Assembly: GCA_964564325.1 (NCBI GenBank)
Contig: CAZMBD010000003.1
Location: 1-60,123, forward strand
Direction: 5' to 3'
Source of the DNA: JAAZMA01 sp964564325
GTDB taxonomy: Bacteria; Bacillota; Clostridia; Tissierellales; Tepidimicrobiaceae
Length of the DNA: 60,123 nucleotides
Below, in pieces: positions 59,955-60,123 of the stretch. A model generated the notes under the pieces. The model was not told the DNA's origin. It saw only the letters and a program-made list of their open reading frames with translations, and did not search any database. Position numbers and translations under genes: made by a program. Position 1 is the stretch's first letter, and each line of letters starts with the position of its first letter.

Positions 59955-60123
59955 ATGCAATGAAGAAAAACAAGTCAATATACCAAAAAGCGAGCTAGGG
60001 AAGGTGAAAGCCTAGTAATATATTGACAAGGCAATTCTGAGCATACTTTATTAAGGGAATACCATTAAGGTATTAAATAGGGTGGAACCGCGGAAGTAAC
60101 CTTTCGTCCCTATAGGGATGTAA
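59955..60123 (+). promoter_or_regulatory. T-box riboswitch leader, predicted glycine-specific (truncated by window end)
   Basis: Stem I closes with TATGC (59954-59958) and GCATA (60041-60045), with a GA/K-turn-like motif (AATGAAG/CTGAG). A second stem, GTCAATATA/TATATTGAC, lies above the specifier loop, and the distal part has the familiar GCGAGCTAGGGAAGGTG pattern. The specifier triplet is GGC at 60030-60032. The T-box sequence AGGGTGGAACCGCGG is at 60079-60093, and its UGGA would pair with a tRNA ending in U-CCA, the discriminator of tRNA-Gly. The terminator/antiterminator half is cut off. The regulated gene should be glyQS or glyS, which normally follows recO. Confidence 0.93.

Noticed and set aside
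1..60123. Insertion sequences, prophage, CRISPR arrays, toxin-antitoxin or defence islands
   Set aside because: No transposase, integrase, phage structural gene, regularly spaced repeat or known defence gene was seen on either strand.

Overview
The window is about 60 kb of compact, AT-rich chromosome (roughly 30% G+C by eye). It comes from an anaerobic, spore-forming low-GC Firmicute, most likely a Clostridia/Tissierellia-type amino-acid fermenter. The evidence is gene order (min genes - rplU/prp/rpmA/obg; hrcA-grpE-dnaK-dnaJ-prmA-rsmE-mtaB; rpsU-yqeY-nfeD-floA-yqfCD-phoH-pgpH-ybeY-dgkA-cdd-era-recO), sporulation genes (a SpoIVFA-position protein, an alpha/beta SASP, gpr, spoIIP, yqfC, yqfD), a complete selenocysteine system, strong AGA codon bias and a Gram-positive T-box. 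No insertion sequence, prophage, CRISPR array or rRNA was found. The genus cannot be fixed from this sequence alone.

Layout. 1-2.6 kb: the end of a PBP2-type transpeptidase, then minC-minD-minE. 2.7-4.7 kb: a flavinylated FMN-binding lipoprotein and its probable flavin transferase ApbE. 4.7-9.3 kb: a degenerate LytM (M23) membrane protein where spoIVFA usually lies, two conserved Clostridial genes (a B12-type radical SAM protein and a DUF2344 protein) and RNase E/G. 9.3-15.2 kb: rplU-prp-rpmA, obgE, yhbY, nadD, yqeK, a LytR-CpsA-Psr protein, rsfS and ridA, followed by a reverse-strand dacF-type carboxypeptidase. 16.6-22.6 kb: comEA, then selD (itself a UGA-containing selenoprotein gene), selA, selB, an orphan OmpR-type response regulator and tRNA-Sec. 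22.8-29 kb: a looser accessory stretch with a SASP, a small Usp-like protein, an M42 aminopeptidase, an odd small membrane ORF, a reverse-strand ECF sigma factor with a long C-terminal extension, a tandem P-loop ATPase and a reverse-strand alanyl-tRNA editing protein. 29-36 kb: a micro-ORF, comEC, holA, rpsT (reverse), gpr, spoIIP, lepB and a small membrane protein. 36-47 kb: lepA and hemW, then the CIRCE-controlled hrcA-grpE-dnaK-dnaJ heat-shock cluster followed by prmA-rsmE-mtaB. 47-60 kb: a HIT protein and a long collinear run from rpsU to recO and a DUF4342 protein. The window ends inside a T-box leader whose specifier (GGC) and tRNA-end-binding sequence (UGGA) both predict a glycyl-tRNA synthetase gene just outside.

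The region is mostly conserved housekeeping. The parts most worth a second look are the selenoprotein SelD with its in-frame UGA and downstream hairpin, the orphan response regulator inside the sel locus, the two-site flavinylated lipoprotein with ApbE, the sigma factor fused to an unknown domain, the degenerate LytM protein without its usual protease partner, a REP-like hairpin containing GGGGACAGTCCC, and the codon-atypical ORF that begins inside a hairpin. I did not see a clear candidate for a wholly undescribed multi-gene system.
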